64,000 bases of DNA from Cordia subcordata (GCA_028554755.1 JAPTOF010000003.1:9123501-9187500); one strand, 5' to 3'. Shown: positions 36,300 through 47,957, numbered from the stretch's first letter. Notes: generated from the sequence alone by a model not told the origin. Numbers and translations: made by a program.

Positions 36300-36706
36300 T
36301 CTTTTCACGAGCTACTTACTTGACCGGCTTCTCCTTTTAGCTCAACCAGCTTTTGGTGATGCTCTCTAGACTGGCCGGTCGACCGTTCTAGAGGGTTGGT
36401 CGTCCGGCTGACTTCTTTCCTCCATTCCTTGTCTTTCTAGTCTCCGATCTTCTCTTTTTGACCCGTACATCTCCTATCTTCATCACCTATCATCGTTCAA
36501 TCTCGATCTTAACTCAAAGTTCACCTAAATCATTGAAAACAAGCAATTAGTGTAGCAATTTGTCTCTTAAACTCAATATGTACATTTGTTTACGCTTAAG
36601 CCGATTCTTATCAAAAGCACTACACCAATGCATCTTTTTGAGCAATTAATAGCTCTTAAACATAGGCAAATAGCAATGCAAACATACACAAAAACTCAAC
36701 ACATCA

Positions 36707-36747
36707 GGCATATTTGCTATGTTTAAGAGGTAAAACTCAACACATCA
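36707..36747. other. Rearranged filler at the G3/G2 junction
   Basis: 36711-36727 is an inverted copy of 36655-36672 of the adjacent LTR, and it is followed by a second direct copy of the LTR tip (AAAACTCAACACATCAGGCA at 36691 and again at 36732). G2 coding sequence resumes at 36748. Confidence 0.75.
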
Positions 36748-37780
36748 GGCATATCTACTATTATTTTCTAGATGGCTATTCTTAGTACAATTAGATCCCT
36801 GTGTTTCCTGAGGACCAGAAGAAAACCATATTTATTTATCCTTATGGCACTTCTGCCTAAATGTACCAATGACGTTTCAGAGATGTATGATGGCCATTTT
36901 TAGTGACATGATAGAGAAACATTTAGAGATCTTTTTAGATGACTTCTCAATCTTTGGTGATAGCTTGATGAGTGCTTATGTCACCTCTCTTTAGTCTTAG
37001 ACCAATGTGTGGAGAAGAACTTAGTGTTGAATTAGGAGAAGTCCCACTTCATAGTAGAAGAAGGGATAGTCTTGGGTTATATAGTTTCCTGTAGTGGTAT
37101 TCAAGTTGACTCGGCTAAGGTAGAATTGATTGAGAAGTCGTTTAACCCTATGTGTGTTAAGGATGTTAGATCTTTTCTAAGGCATACGAGATTCCACTAT
37201 AGGTTTATTAAGAATTTTAGCCATATAGCGCATCCCTTGTTTAGGCTTTTAGCACAGGAGGTCCCTTTTGAGTTTGATGATTAGTGTATTAAGGCTTTTG
37301 ATAGGCTTAAATCTTTATTGTCCTCCTCCCCAATCATCCAGCCACCTGGTTATAATTTCTATTTAAGGTTATGTATGATGCATCTGACTATGCAGTAGGA
37401 GTTGCTTTAGGTTAGAGGTGTGATAAGTTGCCCCATTTAGTGAATTATGATAGTAAGACTCTTAATAAGGCCTAGATGAGCTATATAACCACAGAAAAAT
37501 AGCTCTTAGTAGTTGTTCTCTCCCTTGACAAGCTTAGGTCGTATATCCTAGGGTCCAAAGTAATTGTCTACATTGATCATGTGGCATTGAGATATTTGTT
37601 AGCTAAGAAAGAGTCTAAGCCCCACTTGATTAGATGGATGCTCCTTCTTCAAGAGTGTGATGTCAAAATTCAAGACAAAAAGGGTAGTGAGAATTTGGTT
37701 GCAAACCATTGGTCCTTTCTTGTAAGTGAGTCTTCTAGTGATCCTTCTCCTTTTCATAATTCCTTTGTCGACGAGTAATT
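36748..37780 (+). pseudogene. G2 reverse transcriptase (C-terminal part) and RNase H
   Basis: Resumes in RT at YYYFLDGYS (36757-36783) with TAG for the YNQIP glutamine. FLDDFS (about 36935-36955) is the catalytic box with its two aspartates. Frame 37072-37284 gives GYIVSCSGIQVDSAKVELIE and FIKNFSHIAHPLFRLLAQEV. RNase H has CDASDYAVGVALG (about 37374), then a TAG inside EK*LLVVVLS, then [20 protein letters not shown] (open frame 37581-37778). Multiple stops; not functional. Confidence 0.8.
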
Positions 37781-37857
37781 GTTTGTCATTTCTCATCACA
37801 TACCTTGGTTTGCTTATATAGTCAATCATCTTACCATAGGAAATTTTTCTTGCCATT

Positions 37858-37918
37858 GGGAGAAGAGAGAGAAAAATAGGAAGAGAGAGAGACAAACAGA
37901 GACAGAGACAGAGAGATG
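37858..37918. repeat. GA-rich simple sequence
   Basis: Purine-only run of GAGA and ACAGAG units within the G2 RNase H-integrase connection. The matching place in G1 (16580-16605) has only AGAGAGAAAGATAG, so it is an expansion private to G2. Confidence 0.8.
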
Positions 37919-37924
37919 TTCCTA

Positions 37925-39230
37925 GCACAACTCAGACATTTCTTTTGGAACGATTCCTATCTTTTTAAGGTGTGTAGATCAAGTGATTTGTTGATGTGTG
38001 CCTGAGGATGAGTTTGAGGGCATTTTGAGTATGTGTCACGATAAGGGTTGTGGACGTCACTTTAATGGCAAGAAAACCACAGGGAAGCTGTTGTAAAGTG
38101 GATTCTTTTGGCCCACTCTCTTTAGAGATGCCCAAGAGTATAGTAAGAAGTGTGTTAGGAGTCAATAATCCAGGTCTATCTCTCGGAGAAACATAATGCC
38201 CTTATCCCCTATTCCTTTATGTGAGCTATTTAACATATAGGGTATTGATTTCATGGGTCCGTTTCCACCTTACTTTGGGTACTAGTGCATTTTAGTGGCC
38301 GTAGATTATGTATCCAAATGGGTTAAAGTTGTCCCCACATGTACTAATCACCATAAAGTAATGGTAAAGTTCATTAAAGAGAATATTTTCTCAAGATTTG
38401 AAGTCTCTAGGGTCTCAATTAGTGATGGTAGTTTGCACTTTTGTCATAGAACACTTGAGGACTTGTTGAGGAGATATTCAGTCACCCATAAGGTTGCTAC
38501 TCCTTATCACCTGCAAATTAATGGACAAGTAGAGGTGTCTAATTGGGAGACCAAACACATTTTAGAGACAATGGTTAGGCTCGATAGGATAGATTGGTCT
38601 ATTAGGTTGGATGATGCTTTGCAGGCCTACCATATGACTTTTAAGGCACCCATTGGTATGTCCCTATATTGATTGGTTTATGGAAAGGCTTGTCACTTAC
38701 TGGTAGAACTTCAGCATAGGGCTTATTGGGCAATCAAGGCCTTAAATTTTGATTTGGAAAAAGCAGGTAAGAAAAGGAAGCTTGATCTAGCAGGATTGGA
38801 GGAGCTTTGATATGAGGCGTATGAGAACGCCAAACCTCATAAGGATAGGATGAAGAGATTGCATGATAGACATTCTTAAGATTTCATTCTTTGCCTCTGA
38901 TAAATTTTGGCTATTTAGCTCATGTTTGAAACTTTTTCCAAGAAAACTCAAGACACAATAGAATGGTCTCTACGAAGTGTTAACTGCCTACCCTTCTTGA
39001 GCGATAAAGATCAAAGACTTGAAGGATGGCCGAGAGTTAATGGTAAATGGGTAGCGTAGCGCCGAGGCATGCATATGATCTGAGCATGAAGTATGCGTAT
39101 GATCTGAGCATGGCTCGTGTACAGACTATAGCATTTTTGGTCTCCATCTATAAAGGTTGATGATGAATTAATGATCACCTTGCTAACGGCATTATGGTTA
39201 GCACTACTAGGAGGCAACCTAGGTTAAATT
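37925..39230 (+). pseudogene. G2 integrase
   Basis: Frame 38295-38672 (125 aa) covers the core. First aspartate in GIDFMGPFPPYFG (about 38240-38280), second in SISDGSLHF (about 38420), glutamate in GQVEVSNWETKHILE (about 38525-38570): the catalytic triad is present. The zinc-binding HHCC part (38030-38160) is frameshifted. Stops interrupt the C-terminal part, and the pol end RRQPRLNF lies near 39205-39228. Broken. Confidence 0.8.
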
Positions 39231-40554
39231 TTGCACTTGTTCGGTTTTCCTTTCATTTGTTTTATTTCTTTTCTTTTCACCCACACAAAATTGTTGAATC
39301 CCAATCCCTTTTCCCATAGGATACACCATTGCTTATTATTTGCACATGCCAATGCAAGCTTACTTGGAAACACTACTAATCTTGTTCTTTATGAGTGTTT
39401 ATGGTTTGTAAGTCACAGGGTTAGTAGTGAGATGATTAATCATTGGCATGGAAAGCTTTGGAAGAAAATGCAAGGCTATTTCTATTTTTTCTTCACTTGT
39501 TCCCCAATTTTTCTACCCCATCCCCATCATCCTTACTTGCTTTGTGTTGATAATTTGCTTGTTGATGTGATTTGCTCTATTTGCTTGAGTACAAGTAAAG
39601 CTTAGGTTTGGGTGTATAAGAGTTTGATTCTTATTATTTTATGGTTTATTAGGATAGATTGCATTATGTTGTTAAAAAGTTAAAAATGGTGAAAATTTTT
39701 CAATTTTTGATGCATAAGAGTCATATATTTCTTGGTTGATCGTTGTGTTGGCTATTGTGATTGACTAAATTGATTGGTGAGTATGAGTTTGCATCGTGGG
39801 AAGTGAATAGAGTTGGGGGAAGACCGAGTCTTAGAGGGATTGCCCTTAAAAGTTACAGGGAGTGAGTACCTTTAAGAATGTTCCTTGTAGGCACCCCATA
39901 GCTTAGTAAGAAAGAATGTTAAAAAGGGGTTGTTTATGTGAATGCCCCTTCCTTGATTGGTTCTTTTTTATATACCTTAACCTTTCTTTTTCTTTTCTTT
40001 TTGTTATGAAATATAAAATGCAAAAAATTCAAAAAAAAAATTTAAATGGCAAAAAGATGAAAAAGAGTGAAAAAATCGAAAAAAGTGAAAGAGAGAAAAA
40101 GGCAAAGTCACCAAAAAGTTCTATGAATTAGTGCATAAGTGACACAATGTCAACTTAATACAAGTTATCCTCTTTGTAATATGTGAATAAGGCTTTTATA
40201 AGCCATGTGTTTGTATATTCTTTCTCTTTATGTCTTTGAGGCTTTGTACATGTTGAGGAGGCTTTGTTAGTCGGGGGGCACGAAGTATTAACATCCCAGG
40301 TGCGTGAGTTAGAATCCTAGGCTTGTGGTGGATTGGCTATTCGGGAAGTTCCCCATGAGGTGCGAATCCTTTTATGAGTAGAGGGAGAATCTAAAGAGAC
40401 TTGGGGATCTGTCTACAATAGTTTTAACCTCTACATGCTCCATAGGTTCACCTTGACAACGAGTCAATCCCTTAGGCAAGTCTACGTATAGACTTTAGAG
40501 ATAAACTTAGGTTTGGGCTTGCATCGGGACAAGCAAAGAGAAGGTTTAGGGGTA
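39231..40554 (+). other. G2 3' untranslated region, A-rich module and polypurine tract
   Basis: Same layout as G1 17886-19230: an A-rich GAAAAA-type tract at 40020-40100 and, antisense, the KKEPIKEGAF-coding block at about 39940-39975. The polypurine tract AGAGAAGGTTTAGGGGTAT ends at about 40554. No env-like gene. The LTR that should follow is displaced to 49879 by Copia-1. Confidence 0.7.
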
Positions 40555-41028
40555 TTTATTATAGGATCAATATTGTTAAGTGTGGTGCATTATAGTCCAT
40601 TTTTTCAAAAATTTAACTAAGAAAACAGGCTAGAAAAAATAATATATCCACATAACACACACAAGAACATGCTTAAGAACATATAAAACATAACTAGTAT
40701 TTACAAAATATGTAAAGCTAGCCTCTTGAAATGTAGGGCCTTTGATGAAGTTATAACCGTCCTGAGCTTTGTTTTTACTCATGAACAAGGCCACCAAAAA
40801 TTTACTATAAGGGTGTCGTAATAGGCAACTCTCTAGTTTTCTTCCCTTTGACTAAAGAGACATATCTTTAGAGAATAGCCTCTTGTGTAGGAAGAAGCAA
40901 AGTAATATGCTCTTGAAAACTAGAGCAAAAATCACACAATAAGTGTGTACTATGTGTTGTAGTATTTTCTTACCAAAGAGGAAGAAATTAACTACAAAGT
41001 GGATTACATAAAAAGTGTGGGGTTTTGT

Positions 41029-41038
41029 CTATTTATAG
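41029..41038 (-). promoter_or_regulatory. TATA box of the Copia-1 3' LTR
   Basis: Minus strand CTATAAATAG, 72 bp downstream of the repeat array. The sibling box is at 48431-48440. Confidence 0.7.
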
Positions 41039-41110
41039 AGAAAACCTTGGCACCCTAAGTTGCTAATCTTCCCATGTAGGAGAAAATTTCCATGCAGTAA
41101 TTTCCTTTAT

Positions 41111-41220
41111 GCAACTTGTCCACTTGTCTTGGAATACTTATGCAAGTTGTCCACTTGTTTTTGTAGTCTTTTGCAAGTTGTCCACTTGTCTTGGAACACT
41201 TGTGCAAGTTGTCCACTTGT
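41111..41220 (-). repeat. Four 31-bp direct repeats upstream of the Copia-1 TATA box (3' LTR)
   Basis: The 17-bp core GCAAGTTGTCCACTTGT (plus strand) starts at 41111 (one mismatch), 41142, 41173 and 41204: exactly four copies with a 31-bp period. On the transcribed strand they lie upstream of the TATA box, the position of the repeated enhancer boxes known from stress-activated copia elements such as Tnt1 and Tto1; a similar role is inferred. Confidence 0.9.
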
Positions 41221-42454
41221 TTCTATTGGGCCAAACCCACCATTCAATCCCAACACATAGTTCATAATCCATGTGGAGGGCCAAGCCCAATAGGAAACCA
41301 TCCTAGCCTAATTAGGTTATCTTAGACTCTAAAGAAACCCTAAACCCAATTCCAAACTTTGGTCCAATAAAAATACTATCACAATATTGAATTTGCTCTT
41401 TCAAGATTTTTTCTTTCGAAGTCATTTCAACTAGGGAAGGGACCAAGAAGGCACAATTAACCTCGGCTTCCAAAAATAATTAAAAATGTCCTTGCCTAAT
41501 TTAGGTGACATAATAATTATTTTTAACTTCGATCTATTCCACCATAAGATCAAAGTTGCATTGCAAGAATAATTGCTATTAGCCAGAAGCTTATCACAAA
41601 AGAATGTGAACTTTGTCTTTGACCTACTAAATAACCGACCATAATGCCCCTCTATGTATACTCCCAGCTAAGACTGGTCCTTTGGCCTATGTACTATCAC
41701 ATCCTTAGCTGTATCTTTTTTCGTTGAGTTTCTTGTGCTATTGCCAACCATTTTTGGTCATGGAATCTCTTGATCTCGGGATCGACCCTCAAGCCATATG
41801 ACCAATACACCTATAAAGGTAGCATCACTAGATCTAAATTCAGATGATAAATTTGGACAATTCCAAATGGGCACATGGATTCAATATTGCAGATGCATGT
41901 TCCAATTAATTAGAACTTAGCACTCAATGCACAATGCTGTTGATCTTAATAAAGTAAGATCTCACCCACAATGAATCAAAGTACCAAACCCTAACTTCAT
42001 CAGTTCATCCACATATACTCAAGATGAAGAGCAATGATCATTTAGTAGCAGTGAATGTCTTGTTTTCTTTCTTTGGTAGTACGTCTCTAGAAAATATACT
42101 CACAATGGTCATGTCTAATATGTGCACACATACTATTGAGACAAATTTGGAAAGTTCTCCAAGAGGAGACTTGTCCAATATAACCTTATTCTAGTAAAAT
42201 GCCCAACACTACAATTCAGTTATGGATTCAATTTATGATGTGACTAAATCTAGACTTGGACCTACTGTACGTCCAGCCTCACTACGCACTCAAGTCATTA
42301 GTTCAAGTCAAAAGGCCTTTATACATGCATCAATAAAACATAACAGAGATAATTTGTAAGAAACTCATAATGCCATTTAACAAAAATGATTATACATTTT
42401 TTAACATCCAAAATGCCATATACAGGTGAGCTTTAGGGCATACTAATCCTAACA

Positions 42455-42468
42455 GTCTCCCACTTGTA
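42455..42468 (-). other. Polypurine tract of Copia-1
   Basis: Minus strand ACAAGTGGGAGAC, directly before the 3' LTR start TGTTAGGATTAG. The AGTGGGAGA form is usual in plant copia elements. Confidence 0.85.
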
Positions 42469-44110
42469 CTAAAGATCACTTCTGCACAACCTAATACCCA
42501 TGGACTCCAAATGTGTGGTAAAAATTTTCTCTGACAAAGTCTTTGTTAATGGGTCCACCAAGTTTTCCCCTGAAGCTATCTTTTCAACTACTATATCTCT
42601 TCTTTGGATCAACTCACGGATCAAATGATATTTTCGTTCAATGTGTTTACCCTTTTTGTGATTTCTGGGCTCTTTTCACTGTGAAACAGCACTATTGTTG
42701 TCACAATACAATTTTATCAGTCTGTGAGCTGTCGGCACAGCCTCTAGGTCTACAAGGAACTTTCTTAGCCATACTACCTCTTTCATAGCGTCAGATGCTG
42801 CTACATATTTGTCCTCCATGGTAGAGTTAGTAATACAATTTTGCTTCACACTTCTCCATGAAATTTCTCCTCCTAACAGAGTGAAAATATATCTAGAAGT
42901 AGACTACTAGGAATCTCTGTTGGACTGGAAATCTGAGTCTGTATAGGCTAATGGCATTAGATCATTTGCACGATATTCCAGCATATAGTCCTTAGTTCCT
43001 TGCAGGAACTTGAATATATTCTTAACTGTGACCCAATGTACCAGTCCAAGGTTTGACTGATATCTACTAACCATGCCAATAGCAAAGAAGATATCTGGTC
43101 TAGTACATAACATGGCATACATGAAGCTTCCAACTGCCGAAGCATAAGGAACTCGCTTCATGCTCTCTATTTCCTCAGGTGTTTTAGGACATTGATCTCA
43201 AGATAGATAAACTCCATGTCTTTAAGGTAATAAGGCCTTCTTAGAGTTGTGCATGTTAAACTTAACCAATATCTTCTCAATAAATAACGCTTGAGATAGG
43301 GTTAGCCTTCTGTTCTTATGATCTCGCATAAGCTTGATACCTAGAACATAACTAGCTTTTCCTAAATTCTTCATTTGAAATTGAGTAGAAAGCCAAACCT
43401 TGATAGATGATAGCATCTCCACATCATTTCCAATTAGTAGAATATCATCCACATACAAAACCAAAAAAGTTACAACATTTCCATTACGCCTCTTATACAC
43501 GCAAGGTTCATCAATATTTTGATCAAAACCATAAGATTTAATTGCTAGATCAAATTTGATGTTTCATGTTCTAGATGCCTGCTTTAGTCCATAAATAGAC
43601 TTTTTTTACCTTACAAACCATATGTTCCTAGCCTTTAGCAAGATATCCATTTGGTTGTGTCATGTAATAGTCTCGTCAAGATCTCCATTAAGAAAAGCTG
43701 TCTTGACGTCCATTTACCAAATCTCGTAGTCATAATAACATGCGATGGCAAGAAGTATCCTGATGGATTTAAGCATGGCTACTGGTGAGAAAGTTTCCTC
43801 ATAATCGATCTCTTCTTTCTGAGGATAATCTTTCATCACCAACCTTGCTTTAAAGGTTTCAACTTTTCCATTAACTCTTCTTTCCCTCTTGTAGACCCAT
43901 TTGCACCCTATAGGTTTTACCCCTTTAGGTGCAACTACAAGATCCCCGACTTTGTTAGAATACATAGATTCTAACTCTGAATCCATTACCTTATGCCATT
44001 GGTCGACATCTATGTCAAAAACTGCTTCATCATAAGTTGTGGGCTCTACCACCTGATTCTCTAAAGAAGTTTGAATGGACTCTCCATAATATCTATCAGG
44101 AGGCCTAGAT
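42469..44110 (-). pseudogene. Copia-1 reverse transcriptase and RNase H
   Basis: Open stretches 44052-43714 (KWVYKRERRVNGKVETFKAR, EETFSPVAMLKSIRILLAIA), 43500-43222 (RT catalytic YVDDILLIGND, at about 43435-43460; ASYVLGIKLMRD; LSQALFIEKIL) and 43161-42907 (PYASAVGSFMYAMLCTRPD, LAYTDSDFQSNRDS). After two stops the RNase H continues with GGEISWRSVKQNC, KYVAASDAMKEVVWLRKFL and LYCDNNSAVS, then ends at the stop codon 42471-42469, 15 bp from the LTR. RT aspartates are intact. Frameshifts lie between the stretches (about 43500-43714 and 43161-43222), and stops are frequent. Confidence 0.87.
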
Positions 44111-45560
44111 ATCCTTCCACTATGACGAGGCTATGATATATTAGGTGTAATATGCTGTTCTTTTCCATTCACAATTACCACAAGTGTTAATGGAGATTCT
44201 TGTGAAATCTCTTCAAGAACAACTTCAGAATCTAGTGTTTTCTGGCCCATCTCATCATTCTCTAAGCATCTAGCATGGGTGCTTATAAACACCTTTCGCT
44301 CTTTAGGATTATAAAAGATCCCACCTCTGGTTCCCTTAGGATATCTAATAAAATAGCATAACTCAGAATCATGGTTCTAATTTTGAAGCATTAATATTAA
44401 GTACATAAGCTAGACAACCGCAAATTTGGAGATGATTCAAACTTGGCTTACGCCCAACCCACATTTCTTGAGGTGTCCTAGATACTAATTTAGATGGTAC
44501 CAAGTTCAAGATGTATGCTGCTGTTTCAAGGGCATATCCCCAAAAAGATAAGGTAATAATGCATGACTTATCATTGACCTAACCATATCTAATTGGGTGC
44601 AATTTCTTCTCTCTGCTACACCATTTTGCTGAGAAGTCCATGGTGTAGTCAACTGAGGCACTATCCTTTCTTATTTAAGATAGTCTCTGAACTCACCCGA
44701 GAGATATTTGCCACCTTAATTAGACCGAAGGGCTTTGATATGTTTATCTAATTTCTGCTCTGCCTCAACTTTGAACTCTTTGAATTTCTCAAAGGATTCA
44801 GACTTGCGTTGCCTCAGATATACATATCTATACCTAGAGTAATCATCAGTAAAAGTAATGAAATACTCATAACCTCCTCGTGTTGGTTTGCTTATGGGAC
44901 CCCACACATTAGTGTAAACCAATTTCAATACTTCTTTGGCCCTTTCTCCTTTAGAAGAAAATGACCGTTTAGTCATCTTCCCTTTGAGACAAGATTCACA
45001 CGAAGGTAGATCTTCGAGATCTAATGAGCTAAGATGCCCATCCTCGACTAATCTCCGAATTTGCTTTAGACTAATATGTCCTAAGTGTAGGTGCCCAAGA
45101 TAAGTATCATTGGTCGAAGAAACCTTCCTTTTTCTGGAATTAGCTTGTTCTATATTATGCAGTGAGTTTGTAATAGGTTTTACATAGAACAAGTTATCAT
45201 GCATGTCTCTACTGATATCAACACCAGAATGGAAATTAATGCAAAAACTATCTAATATTAATTGCAAAGTAGAAATAAGGTTTTTGCGTACATCCGGAAC
45301 ATAATAAACATTGTTCAAAAATAACTTCATATTACATGGAAAATTTAAGCACATTCCTCCTACTGTAGTAGCCCATACTTTTGTTCCATTACCCAACCTG
45401 AGAGCAAACTCCCCTTTAGCTAATTCTTTCATTTCTTGAAACCAATGCAAAGAATTACAAATGTGGTTCGTGGCTCCATAGTCTACAATTCAAGAATCAA
45501 TAGAATCAACCACTAAGCAGGTTTCTATGTAGAACAAAAGAAGTGCACATATCTGGCCTC
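44111..45560 (-). pseudogene. Copia-1 protease and integrase
   Basis: Protease active site reads DYGATNHICNS (about 45485-45450) in place of the usual DSGA, after a TAG for tryptophan. An open stretch 45450-44716 (244 aa) gives the protease end (NVYYVPDVRKNLIS), the integrase zinc-binding part (LGHLHLGHISLKQIRRLV, then CESCLKGK) and the catalytic core. The first catalytic aspartate is replaced (YTNVWGP for TDVWGP) and the second falls in RSN*GGKY (normally SDRGGEY); the glutamate in NGVAERRN survives. Both aspartate changes are G to A. The rest (44111-44700) has stops. Integrase is therefore catalytically dead. Confidence 0.85.
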
Positions 45561-46367
45561 GTGCCAAGTACTTTAGGCAATCCTTTTTCTAGTTTCCTTT
45601 TAGGCCACATTTAAAGCATTTGTCCTTGGGCTTTTTACCTATTAATTGCCTGGACTATTCACCATTTCTCTTTTTTTTCCCTTAACCACATTTTTGTTTC
45701 CCTTTTCCTTCGAACTTTCTCCCTTTCGAGTTAAGTCCTGAAGTGGATACTTGAATTATATTTATCTGGCCTTTATTTCTCATTTTGGATTTTGTAACTA
45801 GGAGCTCTTTCATTAACTCTGTCATATCCATGTTCATCTTGCTCATATTATAATTGAGCTTGAACTGGGTATAGGATGATAGTAGAGTCTTCAAAATCAT
45901 GTCTATCTTTGACTGTCATCTATGTTTGCTCCTAGGATCTCGGCAGTATTGAAGTGATCCATCATTTTGAGCATATGCTACTTGACAGAAACTCCTTCTG
46001 CCATTCTTTGATTCATAATTCTAAGAGCACCTTGCCTTATGAGCCTACTCTTATCAGCAAACATACAAGACAGTGAGGTCATGATTTCTTTTGTAGTTTC
46101 CATATGATGATGCTTGCTATGCAAAATATCTGACATAGAAGCCGTCATATAACACTTGGCCATACTATTGGCTTTCTGCCATTTTGCCTCAGCATCTTTC
46201 TGGGCTTCAAAAGAGTTAGCCCTTACAACAGGACGAGGAGTTGTTAATACATACTTGTACTCTTCTACGGTGAGTACTATGTCCAAGTTTCTTTCCCAGT
46301 CCACAAAATTTGGTCCAGTAAGCTTGTGCTCTTTGAGAATTATAGCAAGTGGACTGAACAAAGGCAT
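45561..46367 (-). pseudogene. Copia-1 gag
   Basis: ATG at 46367; open stretch 46367-45978 (129 aa): LAIILKEHKLTGPNFVDWER, NLDIVLTVEEYKYVL, KANSMAKCYMTASMSDIL, EIMTSLSCMFADKSRLIRQG. After a frameshift near 45940 the frame 45900-45682 gives TQFKLNYNMSKMNMDMTELM and the basic linker GRKFEGKGKQK. The zinc knuckle at about 45630-45580 reads CFKCGLKGN*KKDC, with its histidine changed to N and one stop. Gag forms the virus-like particle. A usual copia gag with one frameshift. Confidence 0.87.
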
Positions 46368-47957
46368 TTTTTTGGATACACAATATAATCATAATTAATT
46401 TATGAGTATAGAATTGATGCATGTATAATATGTATGCTATCTTTGGAAATAAAACATACAAGTACGTTTTACATCATTTGCTTTTGAGTAGATCAACCCT
46501 TTAAACTACTTGATGTAACAGTGTCTCAACGTCCTCACAAGAACTCTACCAATGGGATGGCCGAACTTATGAATGTTAAGTTAAGCGCCATTGCTTATTT
46601 GAATTAACAATTTTCTGGATATAATCCAATTGAATAATTCAATTACTATTTTGTTTGGCTTCTTAAATCTAATGGCGAACTCTATCGATAAGATAGCTGA
46701 ACCTCCCATTTAAGTTGAGTGTACACCTATTCCTAATTTTTATTCCCTCTAACATTCTTGATTTAAGGCCTCTGATGGGGTATTGACTTTAATCAATGTT
46801 GCATAAGGTGATATTTAGTAAAGAACTCCACCGATGGGATGGCCGAACTTACTAACACCCTTTTGAATAAACATTTTATGTTTCACCTTGTCAAATCTGG
46901 ATGAAGTGTCACCTTCTAATGGGGAAATTAATGACATTTACCATTAACGTGAATTAGATATGGAAAGCCGTGGGGTATTTCTAGTCCCTTCTCCCACTCA
47001 ATATTTTGACAGAAGCGTTTTCTCTGTTTTTGGTATTCTTGATTTTGTTTTAGATCTAAACATGCTTTGGATTTGCAAAACCCTTTGATTTTTGCGAATC
47101 CCCTTCGTGTTACTAAAACATTGCAATGCCATAATAGATTACTTACCTAAAACTGGGTGCATAGACCCTTAGGTTGATATATATTTGTAAATCTCAAGTT
47201 AAGCTCTTTTAATGTTGTCATGAGATTGGATGGCATCTTTAAACATAGCAGCTTACAATTATCTTGTCAAAAATGTATGTCCATGCATTATAAACATCCA
47301 CCAAAATATATTAGAATCCCTTTTTTATGGCTCCCTGGAATCTTCAACAAAACAACACACACTTAGTAGCTTTTTCTGCTCAGCCGGTCAACCAACTCCA
47401 ATTGCTTCAGGAATTTTTGCTCTCTGGACGGCCGGTCAACCTAGCCGGACGCCTTATTGGTCGACTAGTTAGGTCAGCCGGTCGACCGGCTTGCTCTATC
47501 TTCAAAATTTTAGCTCTCTGTTTCATCCGGCCGATTGAGCCGGTCGACCGGCAAGCTCACCCCGCAAAGTGTTCCTCAATGTTGTTTTCTTGTTTTTCTC
47601 CTTGGTCTTTTAAAGATTACAATAATACACTTTTCTATTGCTAATACAAGCTTTATAAAGAAACATTACAATGATATCAAAACATCCTATGCTTCTTTTA
47701 AATGAAACTACAAGCATTAACCATAAATATTTATACATGAAATTGCTTATGATCAAGCTTTGTTAACCGTACACAAAACTCTATCATGCATACATATGAA
47801 CCATCAAGGGGATTTTTATATTACTTGCACATACAAGCATAAAACCACAAGTATATGCAACACAAGATTTCTTAATCTTGCCACTCATAAGATGACTAAC
47901 ATATTTATGCAAATACAATATTCTTGCATAGTCTAGGCATGTTGTGTGTGAGCTTAA
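46368..47957 (-). other. Copia-1 leader: degenerate 30-bp repeats and a palindrome cluster
   Basis: About 1.6 kb of untranslated leader. Three copies of a block like GAACTCTACCGATGGGATGG lie at 46541-46571, 46677-46704 (most decayed) and 46823-46851. A GTCGAC palindrome cluster spans 47384-47555, with two perfect GCCGGTCGACCGGC copies at about 47488 and 47538 plus GGCCGGTCAACC variants. I see no ORF of merit; frames at 47230-47644 are incidental. Confidence 0.75.

Larger units (their letters stand above)
26513..36706 (-). mobile_element. G3: Athila-like Ty3/gypsy element, best preserved
   Basis: Minus strand: 5' LTR 34937-36706, PBS 34913-34930 (second copy 34825-34842), gag-pol from 34568 down to about 29250, polypurine tract 27954-27985, 3' LTR 27953 down to 26513. 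Inserted in the RT of G2. The 3' LTR has lost about 0.4 kb of its outer end, together with part of G2, so no target duplication can be read. Long open stretches cover gag (277 aa), protease (288 aa), RT and integrase (244 aa). Stops, and a deletion of the integrase zinc-binding part, make it inactive. Confidence 0.88.
34937..36706 (-). repeat. G3 5' LTR
   Basis: 1770 bp, minus strand TGATGTGTTGAGTTTTTGTG at 36706 to TTACACCA at 34937. Contains a GGTCGACC cluster (36320-36420), the TATA box TGATATAAAAG (36289-36299, minus), CATAGACATG boxes (35736, 35785, 35882), two TTGGCTGGATTTAAAGCC-type blocks (35418 and 35485) and a (TA)n array at 35926-35952. Confidence 0.88.
40560..42454 (-). repeat. 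Copia-1 3' LTR
   Basis: About 1895 bp, closely similar to 47971-49877 along its length. Contains the 31-bp repeat array (41111-41220) and the TATA box (41029-41038). Confidence 0.92.

Noticed and set aside
36748..39230. A separate fourth Athila-like element
   Set aside because: Its coding sequence starts in RT almost where G2 stops at 26500, same strand, and the LTR beyond Copia-1 pairs with the G2 5' LTR, so it is the second half of G2.
39231..39605. A 124-aa frame after the G2 pol as an env-like gene
   Set aside because: The matching stretch in G1 and G3 is not open in this frame and shows no signal peptide plus transmembrane pattern typical of Athila env-like ORFs; it is the 3' untranslated region.
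47230..47644. Frames of 80 and 105 aa around the palindrome cluster in the Copia-1 leader
   Set aside because: They lie antisense to Copia-1 in its untranslated leader and owe their openness to local composition; not supported in Copia-2.
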